Source of the DNA: UBA5109 sp965661005
GTDB taxonomy: Bacteria; Pseudomonadota; Gammaproteobacteria; Pseudomonadales; Pseudohongiellaceae
DNA: 64,000 nt
Direction: 5' to 3'
NCBI GenBank assembly: GCA_965661005.1
Contig: CBFICB010000005.1
Span: forward strand, 62,001 to 126,000
Part shown: positions 16,426 to 26,135 of the stretch, in pieces
Layout: every line of letters starts with the position of its first letter
Numbering within the stretch: position 1 is the stretch's first letter
The notes under the pieces: generated by a model
Seen by the model: the letters and a program-made list of their open reading frames with translations, nothing else
Database searches by the model: none
Told to the model about the DNA's origin: nothing
Program-made: the position numbers and the translations under genes

Positions 16426-18567
16426 TTAATATCTTCTTTGCCGTTTTTTTGCTGGTAAAGAATCTTTCCCTCGATTATAAGCATGCTTACTGCCCTTTTT
16501 AGCGGGTGGCACCAAGTGATTCTGTCCCGTCCCAATTAAATCTTGCCTTCCCATTCTAGTCAGAGCTTCTCGTAAAACCGGCCAATTCGCTTCATCGTGA
16601 TACCGTAAAAAGGCTTTTTGTAAGCGTCTTTGATCTAGCTCTTTGGGAATTTCAAGCTTTTCATTTTTATAGCGAAGTTTCTTTAGAGGGTTATGCTCAG
16701 AATGATACATCGCAGTAGCTAAAGCCATTGGTGATGGATAAAAAGTTTGAACTTGATCCGGTTTGAATTTATTCAGCTTTAACCAGAGCGCCAGTTGCAA
16801 CATGTCTTCATCACGTGAACCTGGATGTGCCGCAATAAAATAAGGTATTAAATATTGCTTCTTTCCTGCTTCTATTGAGAATTGTTCAAATAACTTCTTA
16901 AAATCTTCATAGTGAGCAATGGTCGGTTTCATCATTTGCTGCAAAGGAGCATCTTCACTGTGTTCTGGAGCGATCTTTAAATAACCGCCAACATGATGAG
17001 TCACCAATTCTTTAATGTATTCTTTATCTCTTAATGCCAGGTCGTAACGCAAACCTGACGCTATCAGAATTTTTTTAATACCTTTTATCTCACGCGCTTT
17101 ACGATAAAGCTGTGTCGTTTGTTTATGATCTGTTTTTAAATGTTTGCAAATGCTTGGGTATACACAGGAGAGTCGACGACAGCGTTTTTCAATTTCTTTA
17201 CTCGTACAATTAAGCCCATACATATTAGCTGTGGGCCCACCTAAATCAGAAATAACCCCTGTAAAGCCTGGGACTTGTTCTTTTATTTTCATAATCTCTT
17301 TTAATATCGACTGCTCGGAACGACTTTGAATAACTCTACCTTCATGCTCAGTAATGGAGCAAAAACTGCAACCACCAAAACAGCCTCGCATAATATTGAC
17401 TGAGGTTTTTATCATGTCATAGGCTGGAATTTTTGCGTCACCATACGACGGGTGTGGTCGTCGCTGATAAGGCAAATCAAACACTTCATCTATTTCTTCT
17501 GTGCTTAAAGGTAAGGGCGGGCGATTAACCCAAATTTCTTTATTCCCGTGTTTTTGAACCAAGACCCTGCCATTATGCGGACTAGCTTCCTGATGCAATA
17601 CTCTTGAGGCATGTGCATAAAGTACAGGGTCATTACTTACTTTTTCAAAAGAAGGTAGCCTGACATAGGTATTTTCAATATCTAACTCATGTTTCCCCTG
17701 CAAAGGCAGAGGAATAATCGTTACAGCTTGTTGCTTGTTTTTTCCCTCGTCGCCAGCCTCTGTCGGCGTTTCTTTTTGTTGAACATATTCATAAGGGTTT
17801 GGCATCTTATCGATCTTGCTGGGCCAATCGATTCGAGTTGAATCTATTTCAGTCCAACCTGTCGGAACGCTATCAACAAGTACTGCTGTGCCACGAATAT
17901 CTCTCATGTCATTGATACCGAGACCTTTAGCTAAACCATGGGCGACTTCAGCCATTGCTCGCTCAGCGTTTCCAAATAAAAGAATATCAGCGCCAGAATC
18001 AATCAGAACTGATTTACGTACTTTGTCGCTCCAATAATCATACTGGGCAATACGCCGAAGACTGGCTTCAATGCCCCCTATTACCTGAGGAACATCTTTA
18101 TAAGCTTCACGGCATTTTTGAGCATAAACTATTACTGCTCTATCAGGGCGTTTGCCGCCTTCATCGTTGGGAGTATAAGCATCATCATGACGCATTCTGA
18201 GATCAGCCGTATAACGATTGATCATTGAATCCATATTTCCTGCGGTAATACCAAAGCAGAGATTGGGCTTACCCAGCGCCATAAAATCATCAGGGTTTTG
18301 CCATCGAGGTTGCGCAATTATACCGACACGAAAACCCTGGGATTCCAGAAAGCGACCAATTACAGCCATGCCGAAACTTGGATGATCAACGTAGGCATCT
18401 CCTGTCACGATAATAATGTCACAGGAGTCCCAGCCCAAGGCATCCATCCCCTCTCTGGACATGGGTAGATAGGGTGCATTACCGTAGCACTCAGCCCAAT
18501 ATTTCGGGTAAGCAAAAAGGGAGCCAGTCTTGTTGGCTGACGCATCTGTTGATGAATTGAAACTCAT
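16426..18567 (-). CDS. ygiQ: YgiQ family radical SAM protein
   Basis: This large (713 residues) radical S-adenosylmethionine protein belongs to the UPF0313 family. The N-terminal B12-binding-like region includes DIIIVTGDAYVDHPSFG. The radical SAM core carries the [4Fe-4S] motif CFGGCSFC (CxxxCxxC) at about residue 396. The family tail ends in a basic region (PAKKRQRRY). The reaction is not established. The gene is complete and the length is normal for the family (about 700-740). It is isolated, followed on the same strand by the PilZ gene. Confidence 0.93.
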   Translation of the reverse strand: MSFNSSTDASANKTGSLFAYPKYWAECYGNAPYLPMSREGMDALGWDSCDIIIVTGDAYVDHPSFGMAVIGRFLESQGFRVGIIAQPRWQNPDDFMALGKPNLCFGITAGNMDSMINRYTADLRMRHDDAYTPNDEGGKRPDRAVIVYAQKCREAYKDVPQVIGGIEASLRRIAQYDYWSDKVRKSVLIDSGADILLFGNAERAMAEVAHGLAKGLGINDMRDIRGTAVLVDSVPTGWTEIDSTRIDWPSKIDKMPNPYEYVQQKETPTEAGDEGKNKQQAVTIIPLPLQGKHELDIENTYVRLPSFEKVSNDPVLYAHASRVLHQEASPHNGRVLVQKHGNKEIWVNRPPLPLSTEEIDEVFDLPYQRRPHPSYGDAKIPAYDMIKTSVNIMRGCFGGCSFCSITEHEGRVIQSRSEQSILKEIMKIKEQVPGFTGVISDLGGPTANMYGLNCTSKEIEKRCRRLSCVYPSICKHLKTDHKQTTQLYRKAREIKGIKKILIASGLRYDLALRDKEYIKELVTHHVGGYLKIAPEHSEDAPLQQMMKPTIAHYEDFKKLFEQFSIEAGKKQYLIPYFIAAHPGSRDEDMLQLALWLKLNKFKPDQVQTFYPSPMALATAMYHSEHNPLKKLRYKNEKLEIPKELDQRRLQKAFLRYHDEANWPVLREALTRMGRQDLIGTGQNHLVPPAKKGSKHAYNRGKDSLPAKKRQRRY

Positions 18568-18616
18568 CAGCAGATTTTAGCAAAAATAAGACTGGGTAAT
18601 TGAGGTATTTTGAGTA

Positions 18617-19189
18617 TTATCCGACAAATTCTCTTAATGGTTTAGAGACTCCATCAGATTCAGTGCCTTTAAGGTAAGCAAGCATTGTGTCGGCATCAGA
18701 CACTTCAAATGGATCAACAGGGCAATTGTCGCCAAACTCAGGCTCAATGAATGCTTTTTCAATTTTACCATCGTTAACCAGCATGGAATAACGCCACGAA
18801 CGCAGGCCAAATCCGAGATTACTCTTATCAACCAGCATGCCCATTTTACGTGTAAATTCACCATTGCCATCGGGCAGCATTTTGACATTTTTTGCGCCAA
18901 CTTGTTTTGACCACTGGAACATTACAAATGCATCGTTGACAGAAATACAATAAATATCATCAACTCCTTCCGATTTAAACTCTTCATAAAGTTCTTCGTA
19001 TCGTGGCAAATGATTTGAAGAACAGGTTGGAGTAAATGCGCCAGGCAAAGAAAACACAACTACTTTTTTGCCAGCAAAGATGTCACCACTGGTTGTGTCC
19101 TGCCAGCGATAAGGATTTGGCCCATCTACACTCTCGTCACGAACACGAGTTTTGAATACTACATTTGGTACTGTCTCTTGCATTGGCAT
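18617..19189 (-). CDS. Peroxiredoxin, Prx5-like (AhpC/TSA family)
   Basis: This thiol peroxidase reduces hydrogen peroxide and organic peroxides. The 190 residues carry the active site PGAFTPTCSSNH with peroxidatic Cys56. The downstream 'GFGLRSWRYSMLV' is typical of the Prx5 group. There is no fused glutaredoxin domain, unlike many gammaproteobacterial members, so a separate reductant (glutaredoxin or thioredoxin) is expected. AGGAAG stands seven bases before the first ATG, which decides the start over the ATG two codons later. It is a single gene. Confidence 0.92.
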   Translation of the reverse strand: MPMQETVPNVVFKTRVRDESVDGPNPYRWQDTTSGDIFAGKKVVVFSLPGAFTPTCSSNHLPRYEELYEEFKSEGVDDIYCISVNDAFVMFQWSKQVGAKNVKMLPDGNGEFTRKMGMLVDKSNLGFGLRSWRYSMLVNDGKIEKAFIEPEFGDNCPVDPFEVSDADTMLAYLKGTESDGVSKPLREFVG

Positions 19190-19377
19190 TCTTTCTTCCT
19201 CTTAATTTTAATCAGATGATTGTGTTCTGTCTTTTATGAATATGGATCTATAAGATCAATAACTGTTAACAGTTTTGCTTTCTTTTTAAGTAAATATCTA
19301 ATAAGAAGTTCACTTTTCTTTAGAATAAGCTTCTGAAAAATAATTTTAGGCAAACAAAAAACAAATGTTGTCAGACC

Positions 19378-19716
19378 TTAGTGGCTCTGTTTTTCCGGCG
19401 GAGAAATTATCGAGGGGAACGGTGCAATATTATCTCCATTGGAAATCTTCGCCACCCCTTCTTTTTCAACCTGATCAATGCGAATGATAGCCTGCACAGG
19501 AATAAAACTGCGTTTAACGCCATTAAATTCAGTTTTAAGTTTTTCCTCTGTAGGGTCTACTACTACTTGAGAGCGTTCACCGAAAATAAAATCTTCAATT
19601 TCAATGAAGCCCCATAAATCACTCTGATAGACCTGCTCAGCAAACACTTCATAGACCTCTCCTTTATTGTGGAAGGTGATTTTGAAAATTTCTTTAGCCT
19701 TTGTGGAAGTCGCCAT
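19378..19716 (-). CDS. DUF1820 family protein
   Basis: The 112-residue cytosolic protein has no signal peptide or membrane segment. The order IFKITFHNKGEVYEVFAE, then WGFIEIEDFIFGE, then PVQAIIRIDQVEKEG matches the DUF1820 family, which is common in pseudomonads and relatives and often lies near miaB or lnt genes. No function is known. It is divergent from miaB with about 150 bases between the starts. Confidence 0.85.
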   Translation of the reverse strand: MATSTKAKEIFKITFHNKGEVYEVFAEQVYQSDLWGFIEIEDFIFGERSQVVVDPTEEKLKTEFNGVKRSFIPVQAIIRIDQVEKEGVAKISNGDNIAPFPSIISPPEKQSH

Positions 19717-19868
19717 AAATCTCTCAGTTCTCTATCAGGTAATAGTTATAATATCTCAACCGTATAACAATATAAGTTACACTCTAATAGATGGGGATAA
19801 GCATCGCCTTTTCAAGGCCTTATCGCTATAATGCCTGCCCCTTAAATATATCTATCCAAAAACAGTTT

Positions 19869-21191
19869 ATGCCAAAAAAGGTTTTCATCAAAACACATGG
19901 CTGTCAGATGAATGAATATGACAGCGCACGTATGCTTGATCTACTGAAAGAAAGTGATGAAATGGTCGTTGCTGATAATCCGGAAGATGCAGATGTGCTG
20001 CTACTCAACACCTGCTCCATTCGTGAAAAAGCCCAAGAAAAAGTCTTTCACCAGTTAGGTCGATGGCACAAACTAAAAGATAAAAACCCTGCTTTGAAAA
20101 TAGCTGTCGGTGGTTGTGTCGCATCCCAGGAAGGCGAACTAATCGGTAAGCGTGCGCCCTTTGTTGATGTCGTATTTGGACCACAAACCCTGCATCGTTT
20201 GCCTGGATTACTCAAGAACCAACGAGAAGGTAGTCCGGTAGTCGATATCAGCTTCCCTGAAATTGAAAAGTTTGACCGCCTGCCACAGCCTACGGCCTCT
20301 CAATGCCAAGCATTCCTGACGATACAGGAAGGTTGCAGTAAATATTGCTCATTTTGTGTGGTGCCTTATACGCGAGGAGAAGAAGTCAGTCGGCCATTAG
20401 ATGACATATTGGCCGAAGCTGTTCATCTGGCTTCCCAAGGTGTTCGCGAACTCAATTTATTAGGGCAAAACGTAAATTCTTACCGTGGTCTCAGCCATGA
20501 GGGTGAGCTGATTGATCTGGCTACTTTGATTACCTATATTTCTGCTATTGATGGCATAGATCGTATTCGATATACCACCTCACATCCAATGGAGTTCAAT
20601 CAGAATCTGATTGACACCTATGAAACTACTCCTGAATTAGTCGATCATTTACATTTGCCGGTGCAAAGTGGGTCAGATCGGATTCTCGCCATGATGAAAC
20701 GTAATCATACTGCCCTGGAATACAAATCGATTATCCGTAAATTACGGGCCATAAGGCCAAATATCAGTATTTCTTCAGATTTTATTATAGGTTTTCCTGG
20801 TGAAACGGAGCGCGACTTTGAAGACACAATGAACCTGATTGCCGATATTGGCTTCGATCATTCCTTTAGTTTTATTTACAGCGCCCGCCCCGGCACTCCA
20901 GCGGCGGACCTTAAGGATGAAACAGAAGAAAGTGTTAAAAAACAAAGACTTGCTATTCTGCAAGCCCGCATTTTACAACACGCAAACAGCATTTCTGAAG
21001 CGATGATAGGTACGGAAGTCCCCATTTTAGTTACGGGGCCTTCTAAAAAAGATCCAGGTCAATTGCAAGGCCGTACAGAAAATAATCGTGTAGTGAATTT
21101 CAGTGCTGATCAGCATGATCTTATCGGTCAAATCATTCAGGTTCAGATCACTGACGCATTGCCCAATTCTTTGCGTGGTCAACTTGTCTAA
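19869..21191 (+). CDS. miaB: tRNA-2-methylthio-N6-dimethylallyladenosine synthase MiaB
   Basis: MiaB is a radical SAM methylthiotransferase acting on i6A37 of tRNAs that read UNN codons. I start it at the ATG at 19869 (440 residues, KKVFIKTHGCQMNEYDS), because the upstream extension to 19791 is not conserved-looking. Domains: UPF0004 N-terminal cluster domain (Cys in THGCQMN, NTCSIREKA and GGCVASQ), radical SAM core with CSKYCSFCVVPYTRGEE, and a C-terminal TRAM domain (about 370-440). It precedes the phoH operon, as in many gammaproteobacteria. MiaE, which uses its product, is at 4063. Confidence 0.95.
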   Translation: MPKKVFIKTHGCQMNEYDSARMLDLLKESDEMVVADNPEDADVLLLNTCSIREKAQEKVFHQLGRWHKLKDKNPALKIAVGGCVASQEGELIGKRAPFVDVVFGPQTLHRLPGLLKNQREGSPVVDISFPEIEKFDRLPQPTASQCQAFLTIQEGCSKYCSFCVVPYTRGEEVSRPLDDILAEAVHLASQGVRELNLLGQNVNSYRGLSHEGELIDLATLITYISAIDGIDRIRYTTSHPMEFNQNLIDTYETTPELVDHLHLPVQSGSDRILAMMKRNHTALEYKSIIRKLRAIRPNISISSDFIIGFPGETERDFEDTMNLIADIGFDHSFSFIYSARPGTPAADLKDETEESVKKQRLAILQARILQHANSISEAMIGTEVPILVTGPSKKDPGQLQGRTENNRVVNFSADQHDLIGQIIQVQITDALPNSLRGQLV

Positions 21192-21231
21192 ACCAGAACT
21201 ATCACTCAGCGTGTAGATTCATAAATTTTTA

Positions 21232-21260
21232 ATACCAATCCCATTTACCCTTGGTATACT
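21232..21260 (+). promoter_or_regulatory. Candidate promoter with inverted repeat, phoH operon
   Basis: ATACCAA (21232-21238) and TTGGTAT (21251-21257) are perfectly complementary. The right arm overlaps a -10-like TATACT (21255-21260). The -35 region is not recognisable. The site is about 40 bases before the phoH start. Confidence 0.35.
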
Positions 21261-21297
21261 GGCCAGAAGCGAGTGATACAGGAGGCAATGTCCCCTT

Positions 21298-22341
21298 TTG
21301 ACTAATGATAATCAAAGTTGCAGGTTACACTTAGAACCTGAGAATCCTCAACGTCTGGCCAGCCTCTCTGGCCGCCTGAATGAGCATATCCACCAAATTG
21401 AACAAAGACTAAACATCAAAATACAGAATCGTGGTTCTCTATTCACCCTGTATGGCGATCCAGCAACTATAGCAATTGCCTCTCAAATCATCGAAGGCCT
21501 TTATCTCTTAACTGATAATGATGAAAGTTTAAGTCCTGATCAAATTCACCTGGTCATTCAGGAACATCTCAATATCGATAAGCAAGAACAAAAAATGGAA
21601 GACCAGCCTGAGCAGGATGTACAGCTTATTAGAACGCCAAAATGTTCAATAAAGCCCCGCAGCCATCACCAGAATGAATATGTGCGCGCCATTATGCGTA
21701 ATGATATAAATTTTGGAATTGGTCCTGCCGGCACGGGCAAAACTTATTTGGCCGTTGCTTGTGCCGTCGAAGCTCTGGTGAATGACCGTGTGGGTAGAAT
21801 TTTATTAGTGCGCCCAGCCGTTGAAGCAGGTGAAAAACTGGGTTTTCTACCGGGAGATCTCGCCCAAAAAGTAGACCCATATTTACGCCCACTTTATGAC
21901 GCTCTTTATGAAATGCTGGGCTTTGAGCGAGTAGCAAAATTAATCGAACGTAATATTATTGAAGTTGCGCCACTAGCCTATATGCGTGGCAGAACACTTA
22001 ATAATTCTTTTATTATTCTGGATGAAAGCCAAAACACCACGGCTTCGCAGATGAAAATGTTCCTGACCAGAATTGGCTTTGGCTCGACTGCCGTGATCAC
22101 TGGCGATGTTACCCAGATTGATTTACCTAAAGGTGAGCGTTCTGGTCTGGTGCATGTTAGTTCAATACTTACAGATATAGAGGGCATTCGTTTTTCGTAT
22201 TTCAATGCTAAAGATGTCGTACGCCATCCCATAGTGCAGCGAGTGGTTGAAGCCTACGATGAGCATGATAAAAAAAGCATATCCAGCCTAAAGCAAAACG
22301 AAAATAATGATCAGGAACGCGTCAATGAGCGTGATAATTGA
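21298..22341 (+). CDS. ybeZ: PhoH-like ATPase (YbeZ)
   Basis: YbeZ is a cytosolic P-loop ATPase that works with YbeY in RNA and ribosome metabolism. The 347 residues contain an N-terminal KH-like region (about 1-100) and the PhoH ATPase core with Walker A GPAGTGKT (about 142-149), FIILDESQNT (Walker B) and GDVTQIDLP. The only start codon available upstream of the conserved region is TTG at 21298. GGAGG at 21281-21285 is 12 bases away, which is long; an ATG closer to it (21288) runs into a stop after five codons. The end overlaps ybeY by 17 bases. Confidence 0.92.
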   Translation: MTNDNQSCRLHLEPENPQRLASLSGRLNEHIHQIEQRLNIKIQNRGSLFTLYGDPATIAIASQIIEGLYLLTDNDESLSPDQIHLVIQEHLNIDKQEQKMEDQPEQDVQLIRTPKCSIKPRSHHQNEYVRAIMRNDINFGIGPAGTGKTYLAVACAVEALVNDRVGRILLVRPAVEAGEKLGFLPGDLAQKVDPYLRPLYDALYEMLGFERVAKLIERNIIEVAPLAYMRGRTLNNSFIILDESQNTTASQMKMFLTRIGFGSTAVITGDVTQIDLPKGERSGLVHVSSILTDIEGIRFSYFNAKDVVRHPIVQRVVEAYDEHDKKSISSLKQNENNDQERVNERDN

Positions 22342-22792
22342 ACTCATGAACGTATCTGGTGAAAGTGCGGTGCCATCCCAAGCAGAATTTGAAGGGTGGA
22401 GCGAAGCAGTACTTACAGAATTGGACCAAAGCGAGCGAACAATTGAACTCGCTATTCGTTTGGTTGCTGAAAATGAATCAGCCGAATTAAACCAAAATTT
22501 TCGTAATAAACAAGGGCCGACCAATGTATTGTCTTTCAATTACGATGAAATTCTGCCAGAACTACAGCAGAACTTATTGGGAGACCTGGTTATATGCAGT
22601 CAAGTAGTGATCAATGAAGCGCAACAACAGCACAAGACCCTAAAGGCACATTGGGCACACATGACTATACACGGCATGCTGCATCTACTGGGATATGACC
22701 ATGAGAATGATCTGGAAGCAAAAACCATGGAAAACCTGGAAAGTAATATTTTAATGAAACTGGGTTATCCTCAACCCTACGAAGAAATTTAA
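22325..22792 (+). CDS. ybeY: Endoribonuclease / rRNA maturation factor YbeY
   Basis: YbeY is a zinc-dependent single-strand endoribonuclease needed for 16S rRNA 3'-end maturation and ribosome quality control. From the ATG at 22325 it has 155 residues; GGAA lies seven bases upstream. An in-frame ATG at 22307 is possible but has a worse signal. The zinc motif is HGMLHLLGYDH (about 113-123), with three His ligands. It overlaps the 3' end of phoH/ybeZ, with corC 24 bases downstream, so translational coupling is likely. Confidence 0.94.
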   Translation: MSVIIELMNVSGESAVPSQAEFEGWSEAVLTELDQSERTIELAIRLVAENESAELNQNFRNKQGPTNVLSFNYDEILPELQQNLLGDLVICSQVVINEAQQQHKTLKAHWAHMTIHGMLHLLGYDHENDLEAKTMENLESNILMKLGYPQPYEEI

Positions 22793-22816
22793 AGTAAAAA
22801 GGAAAAGTTAGTTTCA

Positions 22817-23695
22817 ATGGCAGACGATCAATTTAGCAGCGATTCAGGACTCTCTTCCTGGATCGATAAAATCAAAACCTTTTTTGGCGCCAAGACTGTT
22901 AATAAAAAAAGCCTTATCGATCAATTGCGTCTCGCACAGGAAGACCAGATTATTGATGGCGATGCCTTAAGCATTATCGAAGGAGCTTTGCAGGTAGCCG
23001 ATATGCAGGTCAGGGAAATCATGATACCCCGCCCCCAAATCGCCATGCTCACCACCAAATCATCTCTTGAAGAAATCCTGCAAATTGTCACTGAAGCTGC
23101 TCATTCTCGCTTTCCCGTAATTGGTGAAAATAGTGACGACGTTATAGGCATTTTGTTAGCTAAGGATTTAATACCCCTTTTATTGGAAAAAAATAGTAGC
23201 AAACGGTTCAACATCAAAGATATCGTTCGACCGGTAACCTTTATCCCTGAGTATAAACGTCTTAATGTTTTACTTAAGGAGTTCCGTGAAAATCGCAACC
23301 ACATGGCCATAGTGATTGATGAATATGGTGGTCTGGCTGGGGCTGTCACGATTGAAGATATTCTGGAACAAATTGTAGGTGATATTGAAGATGAATATGA
23401 TATCGACGATGAGGATTATATTAAAACCACTGATGGTGAAAGTTATATAGTCAAAGCCATTACTCCGGTAGATGAATTTAATGAATATTTTCACAGCAGT
23501 TTTTCAAGTGAAGAAATGGGCACTATCGGTGGCATATTATTGAATCAGTTTGGGCACATCCCGAGTCGCAACGAGCGTGTTGGTATAGGCCCCTATGTTT
23601 TTAAAATTCTCAACGCAGATGGCCGACAAATCCGTTTAATTGAAGTCAGTTCCAGCCTGTCAGTAGATACTAGTGATGAGCCAGCTCACGAGTAA
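22817..23695 (+). CDS. corC: CorC/YbeX family CBS-domain protein
   Basis: The 292-residue cytosolic protein has two CBS domains (about 65-185; VREIMIPRP marks the first) and a C-terminal transporter-associated (CorC_HlyC) domain (about 200-280, ending in the GRQIRLIEV strand). It is linked to magnesium/cobalt efflux and, as YbeX, to ribosome metabolism together with YbeY and YbeZ. The gene is in the expected place between ybeY and lnt and overlaps the start of lnt by about 20 bases. Confidence 0.93.
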   Translation: MADDQFSSDSGLSSWIDKIKTFFGAKTVNKKSLIDQLRLAQEDQIIDGDALSIIEGALQVADMQVREIMIPRPQIAMLTTKSSLEEILQIVTEAAHSRFPVIGENSDDVIGILLAKDLIPLLLEKNSSKRFNIKDIVRPVTFIPEYKRLNVLLKEFRENRNHMAIVIDEYGGLAGAVTIEDILEQIVGDIEDEYDIDDEDYIKTTDGESYIVKAITPVDEFNEYFHSSFSSEEMGTIGGILLNQFGHIPSRNERVGIGPYVFKILNADGRQIRLIEVSSSLSVDTSDEPAHE

Positions 23696-25205
23696 AACCG
23701 CATTAACAAAACTTTATCTGCCTGCTCTGCTTGCAGGTGCCATAGCCCCATTATCCTTAAGTCCTGTTAATTTTTGGCCTGCTGCCATTGTTTCAGTTTT
23801 TGTCTTACTCCTGATACTTGAAAAAACTATCGCTCGGCAGGCAGCAATAATTGGCTGGGTTTTTGGTTTGGGTTTTTTTGGCATTGGAGCCTCATGGGTC
23901 TATGTCAGCATTAATGTTTACGGCAATGCTTCAGGGATATTTGCCGCGTTCCTTACTGCTGTTTTTGTCAGTGCTTTAGCATTACTGTTTGCTTTGCAAT
24001 GTTGGGTTTATCAACGCTATTTCGCCGGGACACAGCGGGCTCTGGGCTTTGCTGCTTGCTGGGTCTTATTTGAATGGCTCAGAAGCTGGCTGCTGACTGG
24101 CTTTCCGTGGCTATACCTTGGTTATGCTCATATCAATACTCTGTTGGCTAATCTGGCACCTGTTTTAGGAGTACTCGGCATCAGCTTTGCAGTCGTGCTA
24201 TTGAGCGCCTTGTTTTATGAAATGTTTTTAATTTGGCAAAAAGAAAGACTTTGGATGTCCAGACAATTAGCAATCTATGAATTAAAACTGGTATTAATTG
24301 GTATCAGCATCATTATTTTAGGCTCTATTATTTGGGTAGAAGAAGAACAGGGGCTTAGTGCAGACATTGCACTGGTTCAAGCCAATATAGATCAAAACCT
24401 TAAGTTTGACCCTGCCTACATTGGTGAAAGCTTAAACCTTTATAATGGCCTTAGCGCTACGCTTTGGGAAAACGATATTGTTATATGGCCGGAAACTGCA
24501 ATTCCATTGTTATATCAACGTGCCGAGGCCGAACTGGCATATTTTGATCAATTAGCCCGCCAAAATAATAGCAGCCTTGTAACTGGTATTTTGTATCGGG
24601 AAGATTCCCAAATTTTTAACAGCATAACCTCAATTGGCAATGGTTCAGGAACTTACCACAAACAAAAGCTGGTTCCCTTTGGAGAATATGTGCCTTTCGC
24701 AGGCCTTATGGAATCGGTATTACAAATTTTTTCTCTACCCATGTCATCTCTGTCAAGTGGCCCAGATAATCAAGCTCTTCTGCAAGCCTCCGGCTTTTCG
24801 TTAGCTTCTTATATTTGTTACGAAGTGGTGTATCCTGATTTCGTCCGTAAACAAGCCCACATGGCTGATTTCTTGGTCACTATCAGTAACGACACCTGGT
24901 TTGGTGGATCTTTTGGCCCCTTACAACACCTGCAAATGGCGGCAATGCGAGCCTTGGAAAATGGTCGCTACATGGTTAGAGCAACCAGCAATGGCGTAAC
25001 TGCTTTTATAGATGAGAAAGGACAAATTATCGATCAAGCAAGGCAATTCGAAATTGCGACTCTTGAGAATACCATTCCTGTTTTTCAGGGAAGAACCCCC
25101 TTCTCATATTGGGGCAGTTGGCCAATTGTATTCTTTAGTCTGTTTGTGTTGGCGGTCATTGCCGCTCTTAAAAAAATGAAAAGTAGGAACGAGCAGATGT
25201 CTTAG
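23676..25205 (+). CDS. lnt: Apolipoprotein N-acyltransferase
   Basis: Lnt transfers the third acyl chain to the N-terminal Cys of lipoproteins in the inner membrane. The 509 residues have six or more transmembrane segments in the first 225 residues, then a periplasmic nitrilase-type domain and a last membrane helix (about 480-500). The catalytic triad can be read: Glu in WPETAIP, Lys in KQKLVPFGEY and Cys in YICYEVVYPD. The start is the ATG at 23676 (a GTG immediately precedes it), inside the end of corC. Substrates in this window include LptE, RlpA and the TolC-like lipoprotein. Confidence 0.95.
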   Translation: MSQLTSKTALTKLYLPALLAGAIAPLSLSPVNFWPAAIVSVFVLLLILEKTIARQAAIIGWVFGLGFFGIGASWVYVSINVYGNASGIFAAFLTAVFVSALALLFALQCWVYQRYFAGTQRALGFAACWVLFEWLRSWLLTGFPWLYLGYAHINTLLANLAPVLGVLGISFAVVLLSALFYEMFLIWQKERLWMSRQLAIYELKLVLIGISIIILGSIIWVEEEQGLSADIALVQANIDQNLKFDPAYIGESLNLYNGLSATLWENDIVIWPETAIPLLYQRAEAELAYFDQLARQNNSSLVTGILYREDSQIFNSITSIGNGSGTYHKQKLVPFGEYVPFAGLMESVLQIFSLPMSSLSSGPDNQALLQASGFSLASYICYEVVYPDFVRKQAHMADFLVTISNDTWFGGSFGPLQHLQMAAMRALENGRYMVRATSNGVTAFIDEKGQIIDQARQFEIATLENTIPVFQGRTPFSYWGSWPIVFFSLFVLAVIAALKKMKSRNEQMS

Positions 25206-25206
25206 T

Positions 25207-25536
25207 ATGTATGATATATACGATGTAATAATTTTCTTTATTTTTGTCTTGCTAGTGCTCTATTGGTGGCGTATCAGTGAACAAAAAACTTTTGCTATTA
25301 GGAATGCTAAAAAATATTGCAAGGAACGAAGTGTTCAATTGCTGGACCAGACCTTGGTATTCAAGGGCTTACGTTTTGAAAAAGTTGAGGATAAATATCG
25401 TAAGCTCTGCAGGGTATATGAATTTGAATTTTCATCAAACGGCGAAGATCGTTTTAAGGGAGAAATCATTCTTAAAGGTTTCAATTTTTTACGGGTCATT
25501 CTGGAAATGGATGAGCTGGAGATTACTGAATATTGA
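25207..25536 (+). CDS. DUF3301 domain protein
   Basis: The small protein of 109 residues has an N-terminal membrane helix (about 7-24) and a basic cytoplasmic part. WWRISEQKTFAIRNAKKYC and the later strand FKGLRFEKV are those of DUF3301. It starts one base after the lnt stop, so it belongs to the phoH-lnt operon. No function is known for the family. Confidence 0.82.
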   Translation: MYDIYDVIIFFIFVLLVLYWWRISEQKTFAIRNAKKYCKERSVQLLDQTLVFKGLRFEKVEDKYRKLCRVYEFEFSSNGEDRFKGEIILKGFNFLRVILEMDELEITEY

Positions 25537-25615
25537 CGCTTGTGATTTTGCATTTCATCTGCCCTAATTCACTCAAAAGAAAGCCTTTTTTCAATTATTA
25601 ATTACACAATGATCT

Positions 25616-26032
25616 ATGAGCTCTGATAGTCCAAAATATGGGGTTAAAGATAATTCATATAAAGCAGCTGGTGAGCTAGCAGGCCTAACCAAACTTGTTG
25701 ATTCATTCTATGACTTTATGGAAGCCCTGCCAGAAGCGAGGGTCATTCGGAGTATGCATTCTGAAGATCTGACTGAATCCAGAAAAAAGCTCAGCTATTT
25801 TTTATCTGGCTGGCTAGGTGGACCAAAAATTTACTCAGAACATTATGGCAGTATTGCGATACCTTCAGCACACAAGCATTTACCCATTGGGCATGAAGAA
25901 ATGGAAGCATGGATATTATGTATGCAAAAAGTTCTTGACGAGCAGCCTTATGAAGATTCTTTTAAAGTATATTTAATCGAGCAACTGCGTGTTCCGGCAA
26001 AAAGAATTTCAGTTATATGTAAAGTAAAATAA
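25616..26032 (+). CDS. Group II truncated haemoglobin
   Basis: The 138 residues form a 2/2 globin of group II (trHbO type). The proximal His is His88 in HKHLPIG, followed by the group-specific Trp99 (EEMEAW). Tyr32 (SFYDFM) is at the B10 distal position, and FLSGWLGGP marks the E-F region. Such globins bind O2 or NO in the cytosol and are linked to NO or peroxide detoxification or O2 handling. The gene appears to be single; 79 bases separate it from the DUF3301 gene and 103 from the DUF805 gene. Confidence 0.9.
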   Translation: MSSDSPKYGVKDNSYKAAGELAGLTKLVDSFYDFMEALPEARVIRSMHSEDLTESRKKLSYFLSGWLGGPKIYSEHYGSIAIPSAHKHLPIGHEEMEAWILCMQKVLDEQPYEDSFKVYLIEQLRVPAKRISVICKVK

Positions 26033-26135
26033 ACTGTTAAGCTCCTGTTGCTTCCATGTAAACTTGGCAATATAAGGTTAAGGTAAATAAATAATAAAAT
26101 CTGTTTAAGCAAAAAAACTAATTGGAAGGTCTCTT

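Noticed and set aside
22307..22324. Earlier ATG for ybeY at 22307
   Set aside because: No ribosome site; the ATG at 22325 has GGAA at good spacing and begins with the family-like N terminus.
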